This document shows positions 18,405 through 27,034 of a stretch of 64,000 bases of DNA, piece after piece. The DNA is taken from assembly GCF_003426775.1 (NCBI RefSeq), contig NZ_QJUG01000007.1, positions 1 through 64,000 of the forward strand. The letters run 5' to 3'. Below the pieces are notes generated by a model, which worked only from the letters and a program-made list of their open reading frames with translations, did not search any database and was not told the DNA's origin. The position numbers and the translations under genes are program-made. The number at the start of each line of letters is the position of its first letter. Within the stretch, counting starts at the first letter, position 1. The stretch comes from Allorhizocola rhizosphaerae (GTDB lineage: Bacteria; Actinomycetota; Actinomycetes; Mycobacteriales; Micromonosporaceae).

Positions 18405-18602
18405 ATGGAAAACGCGTCAACGACAGACAATCCGACCTGGCCGCCGTTGCTCGACGTAACTCGGCGGCCGATGGTGGAGCTGCTCGCAAACGGCGACACG
18501 GCACTGGCGCGGTGCACCAATCGGTTGATCCGAAGTCTTGATGACCCCGACGGCGTGATCTCAGCCTTCCAAAACTACGCCTTCCAGAACTTAGCTTCGT
18601 GA
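18405..18602 (+). CDS. fxsA: RiPP precursor peptide, FxSxx-COOH-like with tandem FQN core
   Basis: A 65-residue peptide. The N-terminal leader PPLLDVTRRPMVELLANGD, then RSLDDPDGVISAF, resembles FxsA leaders. The C-terminus is F55-Q-N-Y-A-F60-Q-N-L-A-S65, two consecutive FQN(Y/L)A units. Classical FxsA ends FxSxx; here the Ser is Asn, twice. Phe-x-Asn is a three-residue cyclophane (triceptide) motif used by related radical SAM enzymes, so crosslinking of Phe to Asn at both units is predicted. The ATG at 18405 has GGGGG 6 nt upstream, and longer in-frame starts (18327, 18381) are less likely. Its TGA overlaps the GTG of the radical SAM gene (GTGA), indicating translational coupling. Confidence 0.8.
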   Translation: MENASTTDNPTWPPLLDVTRRPMVELLANGDTALARCTNRLIRSLDDPDGVISAFQNYAFQNLAS

Positions 18603-19852
18603 TCGACAGGGTCTCCACCGAGGTCGTTCGAGCGGCGCAGCGGGAGGCCGCCGCATGGCCATACCGCGAGCTCGACCTGGCACGCTTGCGGGCCGATGGT
18701 TGGCACCCAACGCCGATCCACGATCTCATACTCAAGGTTCATCAGCGCTGCAATCTCGCGTGCGATTACTGCTTCGTGTACACGCAGGCCGATCAGACTT
18801 GGCGCGACCGCCCGGCGGTGATGCCTGACGAAGTTTGGCGCGCTGCAGTGGCAAGTCTCGGCCGTCATGTCCGGCGACATCGGCTCAGCGGTGTCAGAGT
18901 GATCCTGCATGGTGGAGAGCCGCTGCTGTACGGTGTGTCCCGCCTCGGCCTGCTGGCGAGCGAGTTGCGCGCCGAAATGCCCGCCGGGTGCAAGGTGCAC
19001 ATCGGCCTGCAGACCAACGGAGTTCTGCTCAACGAGAAGGTAATAGGCTCACTGCGGCAGCATCGGATCATGGTCGGAGTCAGTGTCGACGGGGTCGAGG
19101 CAGACCACGACCGGCACAGGGTCGGACCGAACGGCCGGGGCAGCTTCGCCGCTGTCCGGGACGCGATTGATCTGCTTCGCCGGCCGGAGAACCGGTCCAT
19201 CTACGGGGGACTCCTGTGCACGGTCGCGCCCGAAACCGATCCAATCGCGTGCTACGAGCAGCTGCGTGCCTTCGAACCGCCGATGATTGACTTTCTGCTG
19301 CCACACGCCAACTGGGAGCGTCCACCGAGGCGTCCAGCCGGCACGACCACGCCATACGCCGACTGGCTGGTCAGGGTGTTCGATCGGTGGTATGACGAGT
19401 CCGACGCGATCAGTGTTCGGTTGTTCGAGGACATCATCACGCTGCTGCTCGGAGGCGGCGGGCAATCCGAGCAGGTCGGGCTCAGTCCATCGGCCATGGT
19501 CGTCGTCGAGTCAGATGGGGCGATCGAGCAGGTGGATTCGCTGAAGTCGGCGTATGACGGGGCGTGCGCGACCGGCCTGAACATTCTGCACGACGACCTT
19601 GACGCGGCCCTGGAAGATCATGGCATTGTCGCGCGGCAGATCGGCCGGGCCGCTCTGTCGGCGCACTGCCTACAGTGCCCAGTCCACCAGGTCTGTGGTG
19701 CCGGCCATTATGTGCACAGATACCGACCTGGTTCCGGCTTCCGCAATCCATCGGTGTACTGCGAGGACATGCGGATTTTGATCGGGCACATTCGCGACCG
19801 TGTCGCGGCGGAGATTCGGCAACGGGAGACCGAGGTCGTGGAAGCACGATGA
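18599..19852 (+). CDS. fxsB: Radical SAM/SPASM RiPP maturase (FxsB-like, triceptide type)
   Basis: A 417-residue enzyme. The radical SAM cluster motif is C51-x3-C55-x2-C58 (VHQRCNLACDYCF), followed by the SAM-contacting HGGEPLL (104-110) and the VDG strand. The SPASM region has Cys357, Cys360, Cys366 and Cys388 (AHCLQCPVHQVCGAGHY, GFRNPSVYC) and Cys323. This matches FxsB-family maturases, which join an aromatic ring to a beta-carbon to form a cyclophane. The expected substrate is the preceding FQN-FQN peptide. Unlike FxsB proteins that carry a C-terminal metallohydrolase-like extension, this one ends after SPASM and the extension is a separate gene. GTGA and ATGA overlaps couple it to both neighbours. 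Confidence 0.9.
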   Translation: MIDRVSTEVVRAAQREAAAWPYRELDLARLRADGWHPTPIHDLILKVHQRCNLACDYCFVYTQADQTWRDRPAVMPDEVWRAAVASLGRHVRRHRLSGVRVILHGGEPLLYGVSRLGLLASELRAEMPAGCKVHIGLQTNGVLLNEKVIGSLRQHRIMVGVSVDGVEADHDRHRVGPNGRGSFAAVRDAIDLLRRPENRSIYGGLLCTVAPETDPIACYEQLRAFEPPMIDFLLPHANWERPPRRPAGTTTPYADWLVRVFDRWYDESDAISVRLFEDIITLLLGGGGQSEQVGLSPSAMVVVESDGAIEQVDSLKSAYDGACATGLNILHDDLDAALEDHGIVARQIGRAALSAHCLQCPVHQVCGAGHYVHRYRPGSGFRNPSVYCEDMRILIGHIRDRVAAEIRQRETEVVEAR

Positions 19853-21150
19853 CAACGACGACATACCACATTCTCGGACCGGAAACACTCGATAAGCTTG
19901 CCGAAGGCGGCGGCGGTCCGGCGGCCATCGACGAGCTGCGTTCCGCACAACTCAGCAAGCATCTGCTGCTTGCCAGATATCTTCTGGAGCAGTGGCCCGG
20001 CCCCGCTTCCGAACGCGACGCCATTGCCGATGCACTCGATCGGGCCCGCACCGAGGGCCCGGACAGATTCGCGGAAACGTTCGGTGCGCCGCTGGTCGGG
20101 GCGTGGAGTGCGATCACTGCTCAGGCGGGCAGCCGGGGACAGGCCTCCGAGGCGGATTTCCGTCATCTAGGCGCCGTAACCATGGTCGCCTGCGCTGCGG
20201 CCGGTGTCGACGGCGAGGCCAGTGCCCCGATCCGGGACAACCAGATCGCGATACCAGGTCTGGGTGTGGTCGTCGCTCCCCCGACGGCGGATGCGGCGCG
20301 GTTGGTTGCCGGCGACGGTCGCCTCACTGTCTACGCCGGCGATACGGTAATTCACCTACCGCACGAGCCCGAGGTCGAAAGCTCGGTGTGGCTGCCGGTG
20401 CGGTCTCTAGCCGGCGCGGCACCGAGACATTCAATCGCCCTGAGTCTCGACGACCTGGATCCGTATCGGCACGGTCACCATGCACCGCCGGCCCCCCGGC
20501 TGGCTGCCGCGGAGGTGGACCTATGGCGCCGCTTGTTTGCCGAGGCTTGGCAGCTGCTTGCCGAGCATTTACCGGAGCGAGCCGCGGAGCTTGCCGCGGG
20601 CCTGCGGACCCTCGTACCACTCCAGCAGAAGGATAGGCACACCTCGCGGAGTGCCACGATCCGGCACGCGTTCGGTGTGTTCGGATTGACCCGGCCGCAA
20701 TCCGCAGCGGACTTCGCGGTGACACTGGTACATGAGTTCCAGCACTCAAAGCTGAGCGCAATACTCGACCTGACGTCGCTTAGCGACCCGCAGGACACCC
20801 GCCGATACTTCGCTCCCTGGCGAACGGATCCCCGGCCGTTGGCCGGACTGCTTCAAGGGGTGTACGCGTTCGTCGGCGTGGCGGACACCTGGCGGGCGCT
20901 GCGTGCGGTCGATGGCATGACCGAGTTGGCCGAGCAACGCTTCGCCGAGGCACGGCTGCAGGTCGACAGCGGACTAGCCGCGATCGAGCAATCCGGCGCG
21001 CTCACGACGGCAGGCGGGCGACTAGCCACCCGTCTGCGCCACGCCACCGACACGTTGTTGGCTTCGCCGGTTCCCATCGCGACCGCTCAAGCCGCCGAAC
21101 GCGCGCTGGAGCAGACGCGACGGCAGTGGCTTGAGCGCAACCGACCGTAA
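19849..21150 (+). CDS. Stand-alone HExxH peptide-modification enzyme (aKG-HExxH hydroxylase type)
   Basis: A 433-residue protein of the HEXXH-motif peptide-modification family (TIGR04267-like). The intact metal motif is VHEFQHSKL, His295-Glu296-x-x-His299. Downstream is the family signature YFAPWRTDPRPLAGLLQGVYAF (320-341). A related domain fused to radical SAM triceptide enzymes has been shown to be an Fe/alpha-ketoglutarate beta-hydroxylase rather than a protease, so beta-hydroxylation of the cyclophane peptide is the leading prediction. In many FxsB fusions this domain is inactivated; here the metal ligands remain. The ATG overlaps the radical SAM stop (ATGA). It converges on the next gene with only 7 bp between stops. 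Confidence 0.85.
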   Translation: MTTTTYHILGPETLDKLAEGGGGPAAIDELRSAQLSKHLLLARYLLEQWPGPASERDAIADALDRARTEGPDRFAETFGAPLVGAWSAITAQAGSRGQASEADFRHLGAVTMVACAAAGVDGEASAPIRDNQIAIPGLGVVVAPPTADAARLVAGDGRLTVYAGDTVIHLPHEPEVESSVWLPVRSLAGAAPRHSIALSLDDLDPYRHGHHAPPAPRLAAAEVDLWRRLFAEAWQLLAEHLPERAAELAAGLRTLVPLQQKDRHTSRSATIRHAFGVFGLTRPQSAADFAVTLVHEFQHSKLSAILDLTSLSDPQDTRRYFAPWRTDPRPLAGLLQGVYAFVGVADTWRALRAVDGMTELAEQRFAEARLQVDSGLAAIEQSGALTTAGGRLATRLRHATDTLLASPVPIATAQAAERALEQTRRQWLERNRP

Positions 21151-21157
21151 TGGCAGG

Positions 21158-24100
21158 TTATGTCGGCGTCGACTCGATGTCACCCTCGGTGCGCTGACCC
21201 TGTTCTATCGCGGTGATCTGAGGATGATCCTCGCCGAGGGCCTCCCGCAAACCCGCGATCGACTCTGCGAAGAGCGCATCCGATCCCTGCTGGTCGCCTA
21301 TCGCCCGGAGGTCGTGCGCCAGATTGATCGCTCGCATCAGGGCGTAGGGATGCCTGGCGCCGCCACGCGCCTCATGCCCGTGACCCGCCAGGTGAGTGCT
21401 GAGTTCCAGCATTTGCCTTGAGAGCTCCGCGGCAGCCTCATGTTCGCCGGCGAGTGCGTAATCGGTCGCGAGGGACGCACCAGCGCAGACCGTGTACGGA
21501 TGATCCGGCGCGAGCACCCGGGTCAACTCCCGATAGCAATGCTGGTCCAGCTCGCGGGCACGGTCCGGTTGCTGGCACGCGCGAAAGAGGATCGCCTGGT
21601 TGACCAGCGCCACAAGAGTGAGTGGATGAGAAGAGCCGAAATTTTCTTCATACAGTGGCAGAGTATCGGCCAACTGGCGCATCGCCTCGTCGAGCTCGCC
21701 CAACTCTCGCAACACATTGGCGTAGCTGACGTTGATGGCTACCGAAAACTCGTGCACGAGTCCGAACCGGTTGTGCACCCGCTCCTGATTCTCTTGAATG
21801 ATCTCGGCGGCCTCGGATAGCCTGCCGGCCTTTCGCAGTAAGATGGCGTGCGTGCGCCCGGCCAGGAGCACCTGGCTGTGCCTCGGGCCCACAAGCTCCA
21901 ACAACGGAGAGCGCCACCGCTCCAGCACGTCCAGGCCCGCCTGGTAGGCACCCATACCGTAGTAGCTGCGAGCCATGTTGATGTATGCGGACAGCGCGCG
22001 GTGGTCGCCCGCACCAACAGTTTCCCAGTGCGCGGCGACGTCTCGATCCAACCGAAGCGCCTCGGCGAAATTGCCGACCATGCGCTGGTCGACTGCCAGG
22101 TTGCTTTGCGCGCGCAGCGTATATACCTCGGTTGGCCCGAACACTTCGCGGTGCAACGCGAGCAACTCCTGGTCGAAGTCGAGTGCCTCCTGATAACGGC
22201 CCTGGATCCGCAGATCGTGCCCGATCTGGTTACCCGTGATCAGCGTGATTTCATGCTGGGGCCCGAGGTCCGGGTTGCGCCGCAGCCGATCGTACGTATC
22301 GCGGGCCAGCAGAGCGGCGGGTCCACTGTCGCCAAGGGTCCGCATGGCGTTGGCCGCGCGTGCACGTGCCACCAGTGTCAGGTCCCCGTCGGGCCCCAGC
22401 CGGGTGCTTGACATGTCCTGCTCCCAGGCTTCCGCAGCCTGCAGCGCGAGCCGTCGACTGTTCTCGTAGTCACCCACGAGATACAGATAACGCGTGTGGT
22501 CCAGGACAGTCTGCCGTGCAGCCATGCTCTCGGCGTGGATCAGATCAGCCGGTTCGATGTGCGGACCCAGTTCACGTTGCCGGTGCAGTTCCCCTTGCTC
22601 ATCCGGGTCACCCGGATTGGCCGCGGCCAGTATGACTTGAACATTCTTCATCGCCTGCGCCGCCAAATCGGTGGGCAGGCTGTCCCGCAGGACGCGTTGC
22701 ACAAGCCGGTGTACCTGAATCCGCTGCGTCGGATCGACCTTTGCCAGACCATAACGGCTCAGCGTCCGGATGGCGCGGTTAACCGGGATGGCGGCACCCA
22801 GCATCTCGCGCAACGGCTCAGAGACATCAGCGTTCTTACCGTCGCGCAGGAGCGAGACTGCAATCGGCTGGCCGCCCAAATAGGCGAAAAGTTCGAACAG
22901 CTGAGCAGTTGCCGGGGCAGTCGAACGCAGTTCCTGTATGGCGAGGTTGACAAATGCCGCCACGGTCACCGGGTAGCCTGGCGGCTTGCCCTCAGACAGC
23001 AGATCCTTGATATGAGTGTCGAGAAGGGTGAGGTATTCGTTTATCGGCATCGCCGTGGCCAAGTGCCACGCAGCGGCCTGTTCCAGGGCTAGCGGCAGGT
23101 CGCCGAGTTTGTCCGCCAGTTCGTCCGCCTCGCCGATGGTGATGCGGAAGTTCCCAGTATTGTCGTCCTGTGTGCGCCTCTGCAACAGTTCCACACTCTC
23201 GTGGCGTTCAAAGACATCCACTTCAATGGCCTGGCCGACGGTCGCCCACTCTTGGTTGCGCGAGGTGAGCACGACGTGGCCGCCGGTTGACGGTATGAAT
23301 TGATCGAGCGAGCCCAGGTCGTCGGCGTTGTCGTAGACCAGTAGCCAGGCCAAGTCGCTGCTCGACAGGGCGTCGAGCACTGTCCGCGCGGTCTGCTGTG
23401 GATCCTCGACAGTGGTGGTCAGCCCAAGTCGCTCCGCGAGTTGCGACAGCGACGTGAGCACGCTTGAGGTGTGCTCAGCGGGTATCCACCACACCAAGTC
23501 ATACTCATCGATATTGCGGTAGACATACTCGACGACCAACTGGGTCTTGCCCACGCCGCCCATGCCTTGCAGTGTCTGCGGCAATACGGAGGCTTTGGAG
23601 CTGCTTCGCAGGGCCTCACTGAGCCGGTTGAGAAGCGCCACTCGGCCGATGAAATTCCGGTTGCGGATCGGCACACCGCCGCCCCAGATGACTCCGATGT
23701 GTGGCGGTTGGTTCTCTCCGGTCAAGGTGGCCGTGCGTTCGTCCGACGGGACGTGTGACTGCCGACGTCCGGCATCGCCATGTTCGCCTTTGGCGCCAAG
23801 GACAGCGAGGGTCGTGACGTCCGCACCGAGACCGCCGGCCACCATGTTGATCCACTGACGCAGCTCCACCGATCTTGGCTCACCCACGACGGAAGCCAGC
23901 CGGCTAGTGAATTTCAATAGTTGCGAAATGCCGTCCCCTGGGAGCGGCAAACGTTCCATCACACGGATCGCCGCCGGAATATCCTTCCAGCTCTGCAACG
24001 AACGCAACTCGTCGGCACCGACCAGCTCGCCCAGCGCATCGGCGACTTGCACGATGCCTATGGCCGTGAGATGGACGCTCAATGACTCCCGGTCAGCTGG

Positions 24101-24412
24101 CGACAGCACGGAGGCGCCCACCAGATCATCCACGAGCACCGCGACACGCGAGCTTGCTTCGCCCGGGTAGCGCCGCCGCAAAAGTGCCGCCAGCGTGCGC
24201 AGGCCACCGGAATATGCCATGCAAGATTTCGTTAGTGACACCAGATCGTCGCGGCTATCAGGGGGCCGCGGCGAGTCAAAAGGCCGATGCAGGACGGACC
24301 TCAACTCGCCGGCCAACGCCTCCCGCGCACCGGAATCGGACAGCTCCGGCACCTCCAGGAGCGCATCGACGATCAGATCGACATTCCCACGAGCATCAAC
24401 GACGTCTGACAT
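21158..24412 (-). CDS. Second STAND NTPase: effector-associated domains, NB-ARC and TPR
   Basis: A 1084-residue protein. Residues about 11-97 (VDLIVDALLEVPELSDSGAR, LTKSCMAYSGGLRTLAALL) look like an effector-associated domain of bacterial conflict systems. Residues about 100-195 look like a second helical adaptor of similar kind. NB-ARC occupies about 252-500, with P-loop GMGGVGKTQ (283-291), Walker B LLVYDNADD and TSRNQEW. TPRs run from about 590 to the end, finishing GDIESTPT. The NB-ARC/TPR part parallels the FxsT-like protein at 15337, including the Asp-Ile-Glu C-terminal tail, but the N-terminus is an adaptor rather than HTH. It converges on the HExxH gene. It probably recruits an effector with a matching adaptor, which I do not see in the window. 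Confidence 0.8.
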   Translation of the reverse strand: MSDVVDARGNVDLIVDALLEVPELSDSGAREALAGELRSVLHRPFDSPRPPDSRDDLVSLTKSCMAYSGGLRTLAALLRRRYPGEASSRVAVLVDDLVGASVLSPADRESLSVHLTAIGIVQVADALGELVGADELRSLQSWKDIPAAIRVMERLPLPGDGISQLLKFTSRLASVVGEPRSVELRQWINMVAGGLGADVTTLAVLGAKGEHGDAGRRQSHVPSDERTATLTGENQPPHIGVIWGGGVPIRNRNFIGRVALLNRLSEALRSSSKASVLPQTLQGMGGVGKTQLVVEYVYRNIDEYDLVWWIPAEHTSSVLTSLSQLAERLGLTTTVEDPQQTARTVLDALSSSDLAWLLVYDNADDLGSLDQFIPSTGGHVVLTSRNQEWATVGQAIEVDVFERHESVELLQRRTQDDNTGNFRITIGEADELADKLGDLPLALEQAAAWHLATAMPINEYLTLLDTHIKDLLSEGKPPGYPVTVAAFVNLAIQELRSTAPATAQLFELFAYLGGQPIAVSLLRDGKNADVSEPLREMLGAAIPVNRAIRTLSRYGLAKVDPTQRIQVHRLVQRVLRDSLPTDLAAQAMKNVQVILAAANPGDPDEQGELHRQRELGPHIEPADLIHAESMAARQTVLDHTRYLYLVGDYENSRRLALQAAEAWEQDMSSTRLGPDGDLTLVARARAANAMRTLGDSGPAALLARDTYDRLRRNPDLGPQHEITLITGNQIGHDLRIQGRYQEALDFDQELLALHREVFGPTEVYTLRAQSNLAVDQRMVGNFAEALRLDRDVAAHWETVGAGDHRALSAYINMARSYYGMGAYQAGLDVLERWRSPLLELVGPRHSQVLLAGRTHAILLRKAGRLSEAAEIIQENQERVHNRFGLVHEFSVAINVSYANVLRELGELDEAMRQLADTLPLYEENFGSSHPLTLVALVNQAILFRACQQPDRARELDQHCYRELTRVLAPDHPYTVCAGASLATDYALAGEHEAAAELSRQMLELSTHLAGHGHEARGGARHPYALMRAINLAHDLRAIGDQQGSDALFAESIAGLREALGEDHPQITAIEQGQRTEGDIESTPT

Positions 24413-24687
24413 TGGGGACTCATTTCCCAGATACGCAGAATCGGTAGGCCGATACTATCGGACGCGTTGCCCAAACAAATCGCCTCTCGATGCCGATTTT
24501 GAATGAGTCCATCATCGACTTCACTTTGATCGCGGCGGTGTTGTGTGAGCATGTTTTATCTATTCATTGATTAGGTAGACTGGGCTTATCAATTAGATTG
24601 CCTGGCGAGGAGGAAGGCCCGTGCAGAGCCTTATGGGCAATGCACCTACAGGCTCGCGTTCGCCTCGACCGTTCTACCGGCCTCGTG
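24413..24687. other. A/T-rich intergenic segment at the island's right end
   Basis: No gene is supported here. The part from about 24530 to 24605 is conspicuously A/T-rich (ttttatctattcattgatta, cttatcaattagattg) relative to its surroundings. It may contain the promoter of the STAND gene or mark an insertion boundary. I found no matching direct repeat near 12.65 kb. Confidence 0.35.
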
Positions 24688-25623
24688 CTATCGGCGCGCT
24701 TGACCGGGCCCGCCCACGCACTCGGAAAAGATCTCGTCGAGCACGCGCAGCGCGTTCGCGTCCGCCTCGTCGGCATCGCCCAGGGAATAGGCACAGGTGA
24801 CGAGCGTCTTCCACAGGGCCCAACCGCATCCGCGCGCCCAGGTCGCCTCGCCGACGGACAGTCGCTCCCGGAACACACGCCGGCCGTCGGCGGTCAGCAA
24901 TGTCCACGCGATCGCCAGGTCACACGCCGGATCACCGACACCGCATGTCCCAAAGTCGATGACGGCCGCCAGCTGCCCATCGTTGAGCAGGAGATTTCCC
25001 TGAGCGACGTCACCGTGGAACCAGCGTTCCACGCCATCCCAGCGCGCGTCCAACGCGGTCGTCCAGATCTCGCGCGCCAGGTCGACATCGACGTGACCGG
25101 CTAGTGCCGCGAGCGCCTGCTGCAACAGCCCATCGTAGGTGCGCAGTGTGCCGCCCCGGAACCAGTTGTGCTTTCCCGGGCGGGGACCGTCAGCGGTATC
25201 GACCTTCTGCAACGCCTTTAGGAACCCTGCCAGGTCGCCTGCAAATCGGACGGGGTCGGCGATCCGGTCCACGCCGGCCGGTTCGCCGTCGAGCCATTGG
25301 TAGATCGACCACGGGAAAACGTAGCCCGCACCCGGCTCGCCCTTGGCCAGTGGCACCGGGATGGGCAGCGGGAGATGGGCAGCGAGCACCGGAAGCCACC
25401 GGTGTTCCTTGCCCACCGCCAACGCGTATTCGGACGCGCTGGGCAAGCGCACCAGCATTCGGTCGCCGAGATGGAAGGTCCAGTTGTCCCAGCCATTGTC
25501 GGACACGGCCTGAACCGGCAGGTCGGCCCATTGGGGGAACTGGTCGGCGACGAGCCGGCGCACCTGCTCCACGTCGACCGGGATGCGCTCGGGCGCGGGA
25601 CCGAGATCCGGTGCGGTGCTCAA
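24688..25623 (-). CDS. Aminoglycoside phosphotransferase-family kinase
   Basis: A 311-residue APH/choline-kinase-fold protein. The N-lobe has GWDNWTFHLGDRMLVRLP. The catalytic Brenner motif WFHGDVAQGNLLL contains the Asp base, and the metal-binding motif is IDFGTCGVGDPACDLA. Members phosphorylate aminoglycosides, macrolides or small metabolites; the substrate cannot be read from sequence, and a chromosomal copy of this length is often a metabolic or self-protection kinase. The TTG start at 25623 is supported by AAAGGA about 8 nt upstream. It stands alone between the island and the sigma-factor operon. Confidence 0.88.
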   Translation of the reverse strand: MSTAPDLGPAPERIPVDVEQVRRLVADQFPQWADLPVQAVSDNGWDNWTFHLGDRMLVRLPSASEYALAVGKEHRWLPVLAAHLPLPIPVPLAKGEPGAGYVFPWSIYQWLDGEPAGVDRIADPVRFAGDLAGFLKALQKVDTADGPRPGKHNWFRGGTLRTYDGLLQQALAALAGHVDVDLAREIWTTALDARWDGVERWFHGDVAQGNLLLNDGQLAAVIDFGTCGVGDPACDLAIAWTLLTADGRRVFRERLSVGEATWARGCGWALWKTLVTCAYSLGDADEADANALRVLDEIFSECVGGPGQARR

Positions 25624-25789
25624 GCAGGCGTCCTTTCCTGACCATGACGGAAGTGGCAGTGGACCACGACGACAACTCGTCGCTTGAGTAAACCCGCGCA
25701 GCGGCTGCGCGTCCAGGCGATTAACGCCGACAAGCTCGACAGGACGGGCCCTAGCTCCCTGACGGCAACGTGTTCCGCTGGGTTTGCCG

Positions 25790-27034
25790 TTACCCGCCAG
25801 GCGAATTCAAACGCTGGGCTTTGCGTTGCAGGTAACGCTGTTCTGCGGCGCTTGTCGTGCGCCGGGCCGCACCCAGGAGCGCCGCGCGGGCGGCTTCATT
25901 GTCGCCGGCCATCTCCAGCAGGTGCCCGCGTACCGCTTCGAGGCGGTGTTGTGCGGCGAGCTGCTTGTCACCCTCCAACGTGGACAGTAGGCGCAGGCCG
26001 GCCCGCGGGCCGTGCACCATCGCCAGGGCCACCGCCTTGTTGAGCGTGGTGACCGGGCCAGGGGCGAATCGTTCAAGTAGCTCATACAGGCCGAGGATCT
26101 GCTTCCAGTCGGTCTCGGCGGCGCTCGGAGCCTCGGCATGCACAGCGGCGATCGCGGCCTGTAGCTGGTAGGGGCCGAGCTCGGTGCGCGACATCGCGTC
26201 GGTGACAAGCTCGATTCCGGAGGCGATTTCCGTTGCGTCCCAAAGGCTCCGGTCCTGCTCTGCGAGCGGGATGGGCACGCCCTGTGCGTCGGTGCGCACC
26301 GCCCGCCGCGCGTGCGTGAGCAGCATCAGCGCCAGCAGCCCGGCGACCTCACCGTCCTGCGGCACCGCGCCGTGCAACATCCGGGTGAGGCGGATCGCCT
26401 CCCCGGCCAGGTCGAGCCGTTGCAGCTCGGTGCCTGCCGTGGCGGCGTACCCCTCATTGAAAATCAAATAAAGAATCTGCAGTACGGTGGTGATCCGTCC
26501 CGCATGGTCGGCGGGATCCGGTACGGCGAACCCGATTCCGGACTCCTTGATCTGCCGCTTGGCCCGCGTGATGCGCTGCCCGATCGTCGCCTCGGGCACA
26601 AGAAACGCGTGCGCGATCTCGGTGGTGCTCAGCCCGCCCACCGCCCGAAGCGTCAGCGCCACCTGCGATGCGGGGCTCAGGACGGGATGACAGCACAGGA
26701 AAAGAAGCAGCAGTGAGTCGTCCTGTTGCGCACCGGGCACGCTCATCCGCGCCGGAGCCACGCGCATTGCCTCGGCGAAATCGCGGTTCTCCCGCTCGCG
26801 CCGGGATTGGTCGCTGCGCAACTGGTCGATGAGCCGGCGCGAGGCCACCCGGATCAGCCAGGTGCGCGGCTCGCCGGGCACTCCTTCGGCGGGCCACTGC
26901 GTCGCAGCGGCGAGCAGCGCCTCCTGCACGGCGTCCTCGGCGGCGTCGAAATGCCCGTAGCGGCGCACCAGCGCGGCGAGGACCTGCGGCGCGTTCTCAC
27001 GCAGCAGGCCCTCGAGATCCCGTGGAAACGTCAC
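25790..27034 (-). CDS. ECF42-type RNA polymerase sigma factor with C-terminal TPR extension
   Basis: A 414-residue sigma factor. Sigma region 2 (FDAAEDAVQEALLAA, WLIRVASRRLIDQLRSD) is followed by region 4 with helix-turn-helix (GLSTTEIAHAFLVPEATIGQRITRAKRQIK). A long DUF6596/TPR-like C-terminal domain occupies about 185-410. This domain plan and the adjacent DGPF-type YCII protein define group ECF42, for which no anti-sigma factor is known and the C-terminal extension is thought to control activity. Its ATG overlaps the YCII stop by 4 bp, so it is translationally coupled as the last gene of a three-gene operon. Confidence 0.93.
   Translation of the reverse strand: MTFPRDLEGLLRENAPQVLAALVRRYGHFDAAEDAVQEALLAAATQWPAEGVPGEPRTWLIRVASRRLIDQLRSDQSRRERENRDFAEAMRVAPARMSVPGAQQDDSLLLLFLCCHPVLSPASQVALTLRAVGGLSTTEIAHAFLVPEATIGQRITRAKRQIKESGIGFAVPDPADHAGRITTVLQILYLIFNEGYAATAGTELQRLDLAGEAIRLTRMLHGAVPQDGEVAGLLALMLLTHARRAVRTDAQGVPIPLAEQDRSLWDATEIASGIELVTDAMSRTELGPYQLQAAIAAVHAEAPSAAETDWKQILGLYELLERFAPGPVTTLNKAVALAMVHGPRAGLRLLSTLEGDKQLAAQHRLEAVRGHLLEMAGDNEAARAALLGAARRTTSAAEQRYLQRKAQRLNSPGG

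Noticed and set aside
12600-24650. Island as an integrative element with attachment repeats
   Set aside because: I found no integrase, transposase, tRNA or matching direct repeats at the edges. Transfer is only suggested by content and A/T-rich margins.
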